A stretch of 64,000 nucleotides of DNA from Chytriomyces cf. hyalinus JEL632 (lineage: Eukaryota; Chytridiomycota; Chytridiomycetes; Chytridiales; Chytriomycetaceae). Positions 52,061 to 62,122 of this stretch are shown here, one piece after another. The position numbers and the translations under genes were made by a program. Positions within the stretch are counted from its first letter, which is position 1; the number at the start of each line of letters is the position of its first letter. Location of the stretch: positions 53,058-117,057 of the forward strand of contig JAIWWG010000091.1 of NCBI GenBank assembly GCA_025435555.1, in the 5' to 3' direction. Below the pieces are notes generated by a model that was given only the letters and a program-made list of their open reading frames with translations, was not told the origin of the DNA and made no database searches.

Positions 52061-52729
52061 TTTCTTGAGCTGGGGTAGCATCCAAGGCATTGTAGATGGC
52101 ATGGTATCCAGTGCAAGTTGTCCGAACTTGTTCAATGAGTGTGGCCAGCGCTGCCAACTGCGCCGGTTCCTTGTAGTTGAGGATCTGGAGGCATAGGTCG
52201 ATCTGGGTCATCCCCATACCAACTTCTGCAGCAGTCATTGGCCTGGTCACCCCCAACTGTTGGAAGACTTACTTGAGCGCATTCGACAGCATGTTGACAA
52301 GAGAGATTCTTGAAGCCGTTGCAGTTGACACAGTCTTGGTGTGTTGCCACACAGCCAAGGAGCCACAATGTGATGGGTCTTGAGACAACATGAGGGATAT
52401 AAGCACCAATGGATGACGTTGATGACAGGTTTTGGGCACTGGTAGGATCTGGGCAATACGGGATTTTGAAGCACGGAGCATTAAAGTTAAGAGAGAAAGT
52501 GGTACTCATCAATTGCCATGTCGAAGAGTGAGACAACATGTTTTGCAGCCCTGCCAAAGGGTACCAGTGGATCAATGGATACAAGTGGGTGATCAACAGA
52601 CAGATTCCACCTGCGCTTGGCCATAAGGTCAGTGTTGCTGGATGAGAACTTGTTGTGCTTCATGGATGCAACGTACAGGGAATTGGAGTCCCGTGGATGC
52701 AGCATCTGAGCTTGTAGCATCTGATACAT
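52008..52729 (-). pseudogene. Unrecognised minus-strand gene remnant
   Basis: Blocks in order: SSSNTDLMAKRRWNLSVDHP to SLFDMAIDEYHFLS (52487-52729), then in another frame KSRIAQILPVPKTCHQRHPL and SLAVWQHTKTVSTATASRIS ending NMLSNALK at 52269. After a GTAAGT-type donor and short gap, a third reads QLGVTRPMTAAEVGMGMTQI and LQILNYKEPAQLAALATLI, to the stop at 52008. The third joins the second well by splicing; the first needs a shift or intron. Family unknown. Lies between other transposon remnants. Confidence 0.4.
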
Positions 52730-52789
52730 GTGGACTGTGAGGTTGGACTCGTCAGTGGAATGATGGAGCCGCCAAAGAAACCCAGCATT

Positions 52790-53280
52790 GAGAATCTTGG
52801 CCCTTGTGTTTGGTTTTGAACTTGGGCTGATAAGTATTTATTATCTTAAGGGTGAATCACAACACATCAAAACAGCTCTCCTTATATGCATTTTTGTCTC
52901 CCATAAAATCGTATCAGGCTTTCTTCAAGTTCACTTCTCAGCCACCTTTTTTTCCATTTCATTTGTCATAATTGAGATTTTCAGTCAGAAAAGTCATTAT
53001 GGATGTGAAATCACTCATTTGTCATTTTCCAGTTTGAAATTGCTGAAAAAGTGAGTCATTGCTCACAAATCAGTTTTCAGGCTGATTCATTAATCAGAAC
53101 TGGGCTGACAGCAAAGGCTTGTCAATTATAATCAATATCCCCACAGTGGGTAAGGTTATTGATTAATTGCTTGACTGGCTTGACAGATTAGTCATACAAA
53201 AGTGGTAATAGAATACCTGTCTAAGTTGATTTCTATTTCCTCTTCTTCTGCTTATTTCTCTATAAAGATCAGAAGATAGC
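52790..53280. other. AT-rich interval, no gene
   Basis: Short hydrophobic open frames only, as expected of T-rich DNA. Recurrent TCATT/AATCAG words but no clear repeat unit. Confidence 0.5.
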
Positions 53281-53295
53281 TGCATGAAGTTGGCA

Positions 53296-53362
53296 GCAGT
53301 GTGGGTTGAACCAGTGACCTGTGGGTCTGTGATTGCGAACCTTAACAGCTATGCCCAAATCA
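53296..53362 (-). repeat. Second tRNA-derived element (minus strand)
   Basis: On the minus strand, box A-like TAGCTGTTAAGG (53340-53351) and box B GGTTCAACCC (53303-53312) are 27 bp apart with tRNA-like sequence between, including ACAGGTCACTGGTTCAACCC. The acceptor arm does not pair. SINE head or tRNA pseudogene. Confidence 0.55.
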
Positions 53363-53639
53363 TATAAATTCCAAACATTTGCTTTCCAACCATGTTTATG
53401 CTTGATCAGAGCAAGAATAGTTGAAATCATGTAATAGAATAAGCTATTGACATCTACAAGTCTGCACCCTTTATAGAACACGAGGATTCGTGTATTCATT
53501 CCTTGTTATCTACTAGACGTTTACCCTACTCAATGTCATAATTCATGCCCATTTGTGTTGAGGTTGGTGGAATGGTGAGGTGCAGGACTCTTCTTTATCT
53601 GCAGTAGAGAATAGGAGATAAATCGGGGAGAATTAACCT

Positions 53640-54590
53640 TTATTGAAGTAAACAGTGCTCCATCACTTGAGACTGATATTCAACAAATAAAGAATCATAC
53701 TCTAGGTTGCCTTGGCACCACTCCTTCAGATGATACCTCACTCCGTGGTAGGGAACATGAACATTGTCCCACTGCGCATAACTTGCATCTGCAACATACA
53801 ATCTCCCTTCTGGAATGACAAATCCATTTTCGTATGCATCTGCAAGCACTTTGCCGTCATGAGCAGAACCCTCCCAGCCTGCATGAATGAACTGAAACTT
53901 CATGTCAAAGCCACAAACACCAAGCATGTTCTGTGTCAGCAATCTGCCTTTACAACATCGGTATGGGTTGCTTTCAGTTTCACCTACAATGGCACTGATG
54001 TGCATCCTGTCAAATGCTCCAATACAGCTGTCGAAGAATGGGGAGAATTTGGGATTGAGTGCAATTTCAGGGGGTTTGGACTATCTGCTTGCAGCAGGCA
54101 CATGAATTTCAGTTGCAGCTTTAGGAGGGCATTCAGTACCCCTTGAAAAGATCAACTGACAGTATCTGCAGAGCGTTGAAATCGCTCTTGCGTCGCACCG
54201 TTGGAGTTATTCCCTCCCACAACATACAGGCAAATGGCGACTTGCTCAAATGGCTGCATGAACCGAGTTGTTGGAAGTGCTCTAGTCGACACTAGCAGGT
54301 GCACCAAGCCACTGAAAAGAAAAGCCTCAATAAAAGAACAACAGCAAAAATGAAAGCTCACTTACTCAAAGGTTTTAGTGTTCATCCGAAGGGCGTTGAG
54401 GATTCTAGTGGGATGTCCGCAGCAGATTTCTTGCAGCCACATGCTTCCTCTCAGGATGGAAGTGTGCCATGGGACTCAGATCTGCCTGCAGAGGTTCTTG
54501 TCGATGAGCGAGATAGTTATGCGAAGAATCATCATTAACAAGGTTTTCTTGATGGTGCATTCAAGCTCCTGCCTTTGAGTCAAAGGAGGT
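53640..54590 (-). pseudogene. PIF/Harbinger-type DDE transposase relic
   Basis: The catalytic half reads CIGAFDRMHISAIV (first Asp, family CIGAIDGTHI), GRLLTQNMLGVCGFDMKFQF, AGWEGSAHDGKVL (second Asp), DASYAQ...YHGVRYHLKEW, and QVMEHC at the position of the catalytic Glu (IER), then a stop at 53640. The N-terminal half appears upstream as RALPTTRFMQPFEQVAICLY and GATQERFQRSADTVS, matching the HARBI1-type helix-turn-helix part. Between them is a TAG at 54081-54083. Harbinger elements usually carry a second gene with a Myb/SANT-like domain; one lies at 55196-55928 in divergent orientation. No terminal inverted repeats were found by eye. Confidence 0.8.
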
Positions 54591-54829
54591 ATGGTCATTT
54601 TGGTGACAGTTTGACTGTTTGGTGCAAGTTGATTAGCTGTCCTGATAACCTGTAAGGGCGCTTCAAACATACCAAATGCCCTGGGTGCAGGTTGACTGTG
54701 ACCAAGCCTGAGTGATTGTGAGGTTTATGATGGGAACAGCAGCAGATGCCTTTTGTAGCAACTGTGCTGTTTGCGGGGACTATGGGTGGCTGGAAACAGC
54801 AGCGCCTGTGTTGGTGCTGGGCTGAAGTG

Positions 54830-54995
54830 TTGGTGCTGGAGGGTGGAGTGCTGGAGGTGCAGTGCTGGAGGTGCAGTGCTGGAGGGTAGAGTGTTGGAGG
54901 TGGTGGCTGAAGTGTTGGTGCTGGAGGGTGCAGTGCTGGAGGGCGCAGTGCTGGAGGGCGCAGTGCTGGAGGGCGCAGTGCTGGAGGTAGTGGTG
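54830..54995 (+). repeat. GC-rich minisatellite, 15-bp unit
   Basis: Units of the form GTGCTGGAGGGCGCA are repeated about five times perfectly at 54925-54995, preceded by diverged units from 54830. On the minus strand the block is open and reads as repeated ALRPP/ALHPP pentapeptides. Confidence 0.85.
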
Positions 54996-55195
54996 GGAGA
55001 GTAGCTCTCGGCAGAGGAGGCAGAGCATTGCTGTTAGTGTTGTTGTGGCAGTGTGTTGGCAGCCGTGCAGTTCTTGCACTTTTTTCTCCTCCACTTGAGG
55101 GGAAATACTGTGACTCATATCCCCTCATTGCAATGACGCAATAAGGGGAATGGGTGGCACCATCTTTGCGTTTTTTCTTCCAAGAACAAGACGCA

Positions 55196-55928
55196 ATGGC
55201 ACCACGATCAGTGCCACAGACGTCACCCTGCCAGAACGCTCAGCCGTACCAGATACCGGCCCACCCTCCAATCCACTCGCACGCCCAGCCTCCGGCCCAC
55301 ACACATGCCCAGCCTCAAGGGTACGTTCCAACCCAGACCCCTCCAACACAGACCGCTCCAGCCCAGACCACTCCAGTATGGCAACTGCACTCTTGGGCCA
55401 AGGAGGAAGTCTCCTACATGCTGCATTTGCTGTTGATTGAAGCCGATCATGGCAAACAAGCTGCGGGAACGTTCAAGCCTGAATCATGGCAGGTGGTGCT
55501 TGACAAGCTGAACCGAGAGTTCAACATCCAGTTGGACCTCACCCAAATCAAATCCAAGGTCAATGTCCTCAAGCTCAAGCTCGGCACTGCTTTGAAGATG
55601 CGAGACCTCAGCGGTTGGGGTTGGAATTTCTCCATTCATGCACCAACCAATGAAAAAGACGTTGTGAGGGTGTACATTGCGGTAAGCTTTCTTTATGTGT
55701 GTACGTGCATGCCTTGCTGACCATTTTGTTCAGGCTCTACCTAAAGACAAGCAGGCATTGGCGCACAAGCTGATAACTTCTGGTCTCGCTGACTTTGAAT
55801 GTCTGAACTCATTGTTTACGGAGAGCATGGCCACGGGAAGGCTTGCCAGAAGCTCTGTGAACACTGAAGCCCCAGCCCCTCCTGCTCCAGCCCCTCCTGC
55901 TCCAGCCCCACCTACTTCTCCACCATGA
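55196..55928 (+). CDS. Myb/SANT-like DNA-binding protein (Harbinger companion type)
   Basis: ATG 55196-55198, exon 1 to 55681, intron 55682-55733 (GTAAGC...GTTCAG), exon 2 55734-55928; 226 aa. A Pro/Gln/His-rich N-terminus leads to WAKEEVSYMLHLLLIEADHG, then FKPESWQVVLDKLNREFNIQ, LTQIKSKVNVLKLKLGTAL and SGWGWN: the trihelical Myb/SANT-like layout (Trp-rich, Q-x-K-x-K, ending sGfgWd) used by Harbinger companion proteins and by plant and fungal relatives to bind DNA. The C-terminus is a perfect APAPP repeat. Its stop (TGA) overlaps an ATG at 55925 that opens another frame of 92 codons; that frame might be a frameshifted continuation. Confidence 0.75.
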
Positions 55929-56439
55929 ATACAACTATACCAGCAAGCCAACACCCAGTTACTGCGGGACCCTCTGACTATTCTCAAGACCTTGTCAACA
56001 ACAACAACATGTTCTCCTTTGCACCACTCCTGCCTTCTCTTGCCTACCCAAAGAGTGGTCCCTCAGGTTTGAGTGCAGTGCTGCAAAACTTAGCCTCAGA
56101 TGCAGCTACTCCGATCATTGGTCACTGGGATTCACCTATTCTGTCATCATACTGTATCAACCCCAAATCCTTTCTTAGCGACGCCTTCTGCTGCCTTCAG
56201 TGAGTTTTCACCTGTTGCTGAATCTTTTTGCCTCTACTGACATTGTTTTATGAACAGCCACTCAACAAAAGAAAGTATCTGCTCTTCTCAGCTCCAGTGA
56301 AAGTGTAGGGGAATGTCCAAAGCACTCCCATACTCTGGTGGCACCTCCATCTGAACTTTCTGTCTTTGCTGAAGGCGTGAAGCCCATTGTTGTTGCCCTG
56401 AATACACCACCAGCACCACCAGCACCACCAGATTTTGGT

Positions 56440-56877
56440 GAAAGATGTCTTCATCCCAAAGCAATATTTTTGACTGCTGGTTTTGAAATAGATGTAGCTG
56501 TCGATGTCATCAATGGTAGGGTCTGAATCACTGATGTTGAAGCTGTGTGGACTGGCATTTTCATCAACGATTGCACGCCGCATTAAACTGTAGTGTAAGT
56601 TTTTTGGGTCACCACTGTCTCATCACAACATGTCAATTGCATTGACTCACTTGTTACGGAACTTGTTCCAGATATCCTTTCGGGCCGTGTCCACATTTGC
56701 TGTGCGAAGGATCCACTTATCAAGAGTGTTGTTGGGGTTTGTGTGCTGCCGTGGAGTCAGTTTGAGGAGAGGATTGATTCGAATCGAGCGCAGGACTTCA
56801 ACATGGGGGTCAATAGTGTCCTCAACAGTGGATTCGGTGGATTCGATGGGGGTTTCAGTATCAGTGTCCAGTTCCAT
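56440..56877 (-). CDS. Small acidic/basic protein, unrecognised
   Basis: ATG 56875-56877 starts an acidic stretch (MELDTDTETPIESTESTVED) and then a basic helical part (WILRTANVDTARKDIWNKF) to a stop at 56647. A second possible exon at about 56440-56583 reads RRAIVDENASPHSFNISDSD. Whether they join is unclear. Part of the same transposon-rich block. Confidence 0.35.
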
Positions 56878-56879
56878 GT

Positions 56880-57365
56880 TACTCCTGCTTGCAAGATCAT
56901 TCAGTACTCTGCATACAAATGAAACACATTCTTACATGTTTTATTGATCAGTTTGGGACAGTTTGCTCTTCTTTTGGACGGTGCTGGCTTTCAGCTGTTC
57001 TTTTTTTGGCCGTAATGAAAAAAAAAAAATACCGTTGTTTTTAAATTTAAATGTAATTTATTTTTAGTTCAAAAAATGCAGCCACGTGCACTTTTTGACT
57101 GAAACGACAACACACAATACTCTCATTGAAATAAACACAACATTTTAAGCGCTTATACACACTAAAATCAACCACCTCATCCCTCACTGAATCAAGTTGA
57201 CAATTCCTCACACTATTCAAAGTTGAGTTATTTCGTCACTTGCCGCAGTGGCGAGACTCACAATTCAAAATTTATTAGAGAATCTCCACAGAAAAGTGTG
57301 TGTGGGCCGTGTACTGGGGGGGCGGGGGGGTAAAAAAAAGCTGAGGTTTCAAAAGCGCATATATC
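56880..57365. other. AT-rich intergenic end of the repeat block
   Basis: No gene. Contains an A9-12 tract near 57020 and a G-rich stretch (GGGGGGGCGGGGGGG type) at about 57316-57330 followed by A8. Leads into the 3' end of the GPCR gene. Confidence 0.5.
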
Positions 57366-57367
57366 TG

Positions 57368-58425
57368 CTAACATCTTGTTCCTTTATTGAAGACTTTGTT
57401 GCAATTGGCACGAATATCCCGATCGTATTTATAAACAATGATGGGGTTGATGACATCGTAAACTGTGACGCACATGGCCGCTGCGTAGTCAAAAATAGGT
57501 GATGCTCGCATCCCACCTGCGAACTCGTATGTTGACACTGTTGTTGGAATATTCAGATCAAGTGTTTGAAATAAACCTGGTAATACCCACTTATGACATA
57601 CGGAGTCCAACCAATCAAAAACGCGCAGACGATAATGATGCTTTGCTTGAGGAGATTGTCTTGCTGGAGTTCCATCTTGGGTCTTGGTCGAAGTTTCTCG
57701 CCTGCAGTGACTCCAGCCTCAGATGTATCCAGGTCAGTGCCAGCAGCCCCGGCAGTGTCACCAATGATCATTTGGCTGCTTTTCACTTCCAAAACAGACT
57801 GCCGAACGGTAGACATGATGGCAACGTATGCATAGATGACAAAGCTGGTGGGTAAAAACACTGCCGCGAAACACGCCCACGTGAGAATGACTTCCTTCGA
57901 ATTTCGAAGACTCCAATCCGGGGAGCAGTAAACAGTACTCGGTCGAAGAATATAGGACTCGCTTTGCGTTCCAAGGAAAAATGGTATCCCGGCGATTAAT
58001 GATGATAAAACCGCGACTGATGAGGTGTAAATAGTCGCAAAGTATCTCGACAACTGCAAGTTTTGTACGATCACAAGATAGCGGAAAAAAGTGAGCCCGA
58101 AACACAGCAGTAGAGATGAACACTGCGCAAAGACAATGAGTGCGCCGTGCACTTGTATCGGCAAGACGTCATCTGAGACATTGTTTCGGAGCAGGTGCTG
58201 CGCTGAAACAATGACATTGCTCAATATTGATGTCCCGTCAAAGAAACACAGCCACAGTATGATAAATGAACTGGGCGCGAGTTGTTGAGCGTGTTTCAGG
58301 TTGAGAAGAACGATAGTGTAGTTGAACAAAATCGCCACGTTTCCAATGACAAGAAACACTACGGAGAACCAATAGCTGAGCGTATCCAAGGCCATAACGG
58401 AATTTGCGGTCAAGTCCAGGGACAT
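57368..58425 (-). CDS. Class-A-like G-protein-coupled receptor
   Basis: ATG 58423-58425 (MSLDLTANSVMALDTL). Seven helices: WFSVVFLVIGNVAILFNYTI (GN of TM1), FIILWLCFFDGTSILSNVIV, ALIVFAQCSSLLLCFGLTFF followed by FRYLVIV (DRY-like site), SVAVLSSLIAGIPFFL, TWACFAAVFLPTSFVIYAYV, IIVCAFLIGWTPYVISGY (TM6, WTP), and AMCVTVYDVINPIIVY (TM7 NPxxY). The loop-2 Cys is VYCSPDW. Exon 1 runs past TM6; a short intron around 57510-57600 is needed to reach TM7, exact sites uncertain. The residue at the retinal-lysine position (six before the N of NPxxY) is Thr, so it is not a visual-type opsin. Ligand unknown. Divergent from the acetyltransferase gene, 169 bp apart. Confidence 0.82.
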
Positions 58426-58594
58426 GATTTTCAGCGCACGAACGGGAGTCAATCGAATATATGTTCTTTGTTCTTGGCGATCCTTTAAAAATGGTCGTAA
58501 GTCGCAAGTCAGCCTGAAATATCACCGTGAAGGAGGACTGCCGCTTCAAGATCAAGGGTCACGCATATTTCGCAGCATTTTATCTTTATGCATC

Positions 58595-59608
58595 ATGACC
58601 ATCACCAGCTTAAATCCCGCTCACGAGTTCGAAGCTCTCTCCGCTCAACAAGCTCGCGAATACTTGAAACGCATCGGTCGCAGCTTCCTACGGCTGGACG
58701 AACTTCCCTCATTGGATCTCCTGAACCAACTCGTCTATGCGCATGCAACATCCATCCCATTTGAGAATATCGGCCCTCTCTTCACAAAGACAGAGCTGCC
58801 CCTTGATCCGCCTCAGGTCTTTCAACTTTTAGTGGCCGAAAAGCGCGGCGGAACATGTCTCCAAAACAACCTTCTCTTCTTATGTGCCATCAAAGCACTC
58901 GGTTTCAAGGCATCTAGTGGCGTCGGACGATTCGCAGCATTCGAAAAGAGCATTGACAAGTGGATCTTTAACGCTGTGCTGCACATGATTGTCTTTGTCG
59001 AATTGGGAAATGACACGTATCTCGTGGATTTGGGTGGGACTCGGTTCGTGGAAGCGATTCAAGTGCGGGGGGGGCAACATCGGAGGGACCTGCTGGAGAG
59101 GCTTATCGCATTCAAGCGGCAGATTTGACGGGGCCTGGGAACTTTATGGTCTGGCACAGACGGGCTCCATGGGCGGCTCCAGCCGACGGTGTCGACCGCA
59201 GCTCTGACCCGTTACAGCGGTTCACGCCTCTTTTCTATTTTACCTTAGAACGCGGCAGGTAACCAAAAAATGATTCCCTATTCCCCGCGCTGAATCCCAG
59301 TTAAACCGTTCTGCCTTAGACCTCAAGACTACGAAGTCATGAATTTCTACGTGTCACATTCCCCAAAACATTTTCTGCAACGATTCTTGTTTCTCTCAAT
59401 CGTCTCCAAATCGGGTGCAGCACTACAGCTCGTTGGAAAAGCGTTCCGGCGGCGCGAAACGTCTGAAACAAGCGCCTTGAACTGCTCGGTCGATATCGAG
59501 AGCTTCGAGCAACTGGATTTGATTATTCAAAGCGATTTTGGGATTCAAATGAGCCAAGAAGAGAAGGATGCTGCCTTGAGGCACTACTGGCCAGAAGCTG
59601 CCAAATAA
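58595..59608 (+). CDS. NAT-like: Arylamine N-acetyltransferase (one-base gap in a G run)
   Basis: ATG 58595-58597. The catalytic triad is visible: Cys88 in RGGTC, His130 in NAVLHMIVFV, Asp145 in TYLVDLG. The family transfers acetyl (or malonyl) from CoA to arylamines by a Cys-thioester intermediate, in the cytosol. After the G8 run at 59067-59074 the frame is off by one. Reading one frame over, the family C-terminal half continues (AYRIQAADLTGPGNFMVW, PLFYFTLERGR), then an intron 59259-59319 (GTAACC...CCTTAG) and PQDYEVMNFYVSHSPKHFLQ to the stop at 59608. With nine G the model is exactly 317 aa, so either the assembly lost a G or the gene is disabled. Confidence 0.85.
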
Positions 59609-59764
59609 ACAATTTGTCATTGACAGTTGAACTGTAGTGAAAGCTGTGCGGGACGGCATTCGATTGCTTAAAGAACAACGCCAGGAAAGCGAGAGCTCCA
59701 TAGAAACACGAATATATTCCCCCATATGCAGCAGGGTAAACACTAGTCACTCAACTCCCAAACA

Positions 59765-61084
59765 TCAATTGTAATGAACAGACCTCCACTCATCCTTAAT
59801 ATAATCTCCACTTCCAATAGACCTCCTCTCAGCAGCAGTATGAAACGATTCCACCGGCGAGAGCAAATCAAACCCGGAACTGTCGCCTCCCGATCCACCA
59901 CTTGAATGAACATCACTGTCACCGCTTCCATTCAGTATAATAAACGTCGCAGAAATTTCACCAGGTTCCATCGGCTTGCTTGACTCGGGAATAATCAAAT
60001 GCCCTTCAACGTTCACAGGAGTTCGCTTTGAGCGTGTTTCATTGGATACAGCGCCGGGAATGGGGCCTTCGCTTCCTAGCACGTGTCCATTGCGTGGAGG
60101 TGCTTGAGTGCACTCCCTGGCGTCATCGCTCATTGAAAGATCGGACGGTACAAGAGATTGTGGGCTGACCGTGAAAGCAGCTGTCATAGCATTATTACGC
60201 CTTTGCATTGAATCGACAAACGCGAGAGATGAGTCGATTTCTGCCAAATGCGCTTCGTATTCGGATTCACTCGGCGCTGAATGCTTTGGAGGTGATTCGA
60301 TTTGTTTGGGTGGATTTGGTATGGACGGAATCACGAGAGCTGGTAAAACTTGACCTGGGCGAGCAGCAACTGGTTGTGAAGAAGACGTGGCGACCATGGT
60401 CTCGAACGAAGACCTGATGTCTTCCTGCGTTATGCACTCCTGCTCCATGTGCTCTGAGGATATTGATGGCACTGAGCTTATTCGCTCTGTCCGACTTGGC
60501 TCCATCACATAGGTAGCATTCCCCAATTCTCCGTCATGACCATTTGACACTGCTAATCTTGCCCTACTCTCATTGTTGATGGTAGAGAGCCCCGATTCCA
60601 GACTTGCACTACCTCTCCTCACCTTCTTATGCGACCTTCGATTCACAATGCACAGCGCCGTTATCCCCAAAAGTACGGCAAGACCAATCACGACAAAAGG
60701 TAGAGCAATAACAAAAGGGCTGGTTTCATGTGAGCTTTCCAGTGTGTTTACCGCAGCAGCTGCTGGCGAGATTAGCGGTTGAGGAGGTGGCACAGTCTCC
60801 GTCAAACGCCCCAGCATCCTGTTCTCATTCCCTGAGTTCACCGTCAGAGTGGAGAATACATCAGTCGAGATACTTGCACTGGCGCTGGTCATGGATTGTG
60901 TGGATTCCGAATCCGAGTTGTCCGAAATATCGCCGGGCTCATCGTCGTCAATTTGGTCGGCTTCACCAGTTTCCAGCAAACCGGACGTAACTGGCAGTGC
61001 ATCCTGCGGTGTTGATGCTGATGCGGTAGTTGCTGGGTATGGTGAAGCATCTGACAGCGTAGCTGCCTGAGTCAAAAATGACAT
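59765..61084 (-). CDS. Single-pass membrane protein, Ser/Thr-rich, unrecognised
   Basis: Single open frame of 439 aa from ATG 61082-61084. The N-terminal 120 residues are Ser/Thr/Ala/Asp-rich and look heavily glycosylated or disordered. One transmembrane helix lies at about 122-147 (FVIALPFVVIGLAVLLGITA) followed by a basic stop-transfer NRRSHKKVRRG. The cytoplasmic region of about 290 residues is Ser/Pro/Glu-rich with no fold I recognise. No signal peptide at the N-terminus. The layout is like fungal wall-stress sensors and other mucin-like single-pass proteins, but no family motif proves this. Confidence 0.75.
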   Translation of the reverse strand: MSFLTQAATLSDASPYPATTASASTPQDALPVTSGLLETGEADQIDDDEPGDISDNSDSESTQSMTSASASISTDVFSTLTVNSGNENRMLGRLTETVPPPQPLISPAAAAVNTLESSHETSPFVIALPFVVIGLAVLLGITALCIVNRRSHKKVRRGSASLESGLSTINNESRARLAVSNGHDGELGNATYVMEPSRTERISSVPSISSEHMEQECITQEDIRSSFETMVATSSSQPVAARPGQVLPALVIPSIPNPPKQIESPPKHSAPSESEYEAHLAEIDSSLAFVDSMQRRNNAMTAAFTVSPQSLVPSDLSMSDDARECTQAPPRNGHVLGSEGPIPGAVSNETRSKRTPVNVEGHLIIPESSKPMEPGEISATFIILNGSGDSDVHSSGGSGGDSSGFDLLSPVESFHTAAERRSIGSGDYIKDEWRSVHYN

Positions 61085-61289
61085 GAATGAAGAGCGCGGA
61101 GGGTGATTGCTTCAAGACTTTAATTTTTTGTCCCCTTTCATTCATAATTCTGATTTTGCTTACTTTGAAACGCGGCATTAATTACTCCCGCGCAAATTCT
61201 GTGAGTGCGCGATGAGGTCCTTTTGTTTTCTGGTTATCAAGAATATTTCACGCGTGTGGTGGTGTCACAGCATTTTATTAAAATCGTAA

Positions 61290-61866
61290 ATGCAACGAAG
61301 CTTGGAAACGCTTGTCAACCTCGACACGCGATTCCAGCGTCTCAACACAGACGGCCAAGCTGCTTTCCAAACCATCGCAAACTGGGTTCTGTCTCGGCAT
61401 CTGTGCCAAGAGAAGAAGGGGATGCAGTGGGGCAGTCCGCAGCACGGCTTCCATTCAGACGACTCGGATACCACCAATGCCGTTTCTATGGATGATCTTG
61501 CGAATGGCCGGGCAACGATTCTGTCGGTCCTGCGGTTGATGAAGGGCATTGTTGTGGATATGCAGACGGTGGTGCAGTCGCTCATGGCGGGATATTCTCA
61601 TGTCGATTCGTTTGGACATGCAGAAAAGACTACACGTGCGTATATATTTGATCTTCTTCAGGTGCCTGCACTCATTTTTTTTTTGTTTCCTCGCAGACTT
61701 AAAGAACAGAGTCGCAGCATTCCAAAAGGAAATTCAGCTCAAGTCGGAACTGTTTGCGAACATATTTAAAGTGAAGCACACTGCGGATGCCATGTTTTAT
61801 GTGTCATGTTGGCTGCATCTTCCTTTCATATCGGACGTGGAGGACTTTGATTCTTTTGAGTTTTGA
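61290..61866 (+). CDS. Small helical protein, unrecognised
   Basis: Exon 1 61290-61635, intron 61636-61696 (GTGCGT...CTCGCAG, with a T9 tract), exon 2 61697-61866; 171 aa. Predominantly helical: LETLVNLDTRFQRLNTDGQA, ATILSVLRLMKGIVVDMQTV, LKNRVAAFQKEIQLKSELFA, then MFYVSCWLHLPFISDVEDFD at the end. The heptad-like spacing and C-terminal CWLHxPFI recall small kinetochore-type coiled-coil proteins, but I cannot assign a family. Divergent from the membrane-protein gene, 205 bp apart. Confidence 0.7.
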
Positions 61867-62122
61867 GCATGAGGGCGTTGGAGCGGAGTGGATGGGAGTG
61901 CATCGTGTGAGGGAAGTGCGTGGAATGAGTTTCCAGCGATTGCATGTCCCCAGTTGGTGTGTGCTGTAAAAAGTAAACAGAGCATTTGCAATCACGCCTT
62001 TTTTTTTGTTTGTCAAGAAACTGAGAATCCCGTCAAAAAAAGGAAAAATTTCTTGCCGTCAAAACAAACTCCCAAAAACAAACCATACATCAACAACAGA
62101 AAACATCCAAAAAACACACACA

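Noticed and set aside
50190-53362. The two tRNA-like sequences as functional tRNA genes
   Set aside because: A and B boxes are present but acceptor and anticodon stems do not pair.
57368-58425. GPCR as a retinal-binding opsin
   Set aside because: The TM7 position of the Schiff-base lysine is Thr and no nearby Lys could replace it.
61290-61866. Assignment of the small helical protein to a kinetochore family
   Set aside because: Only length and helical pattern agree; no diagnostic motif could be pointed to.
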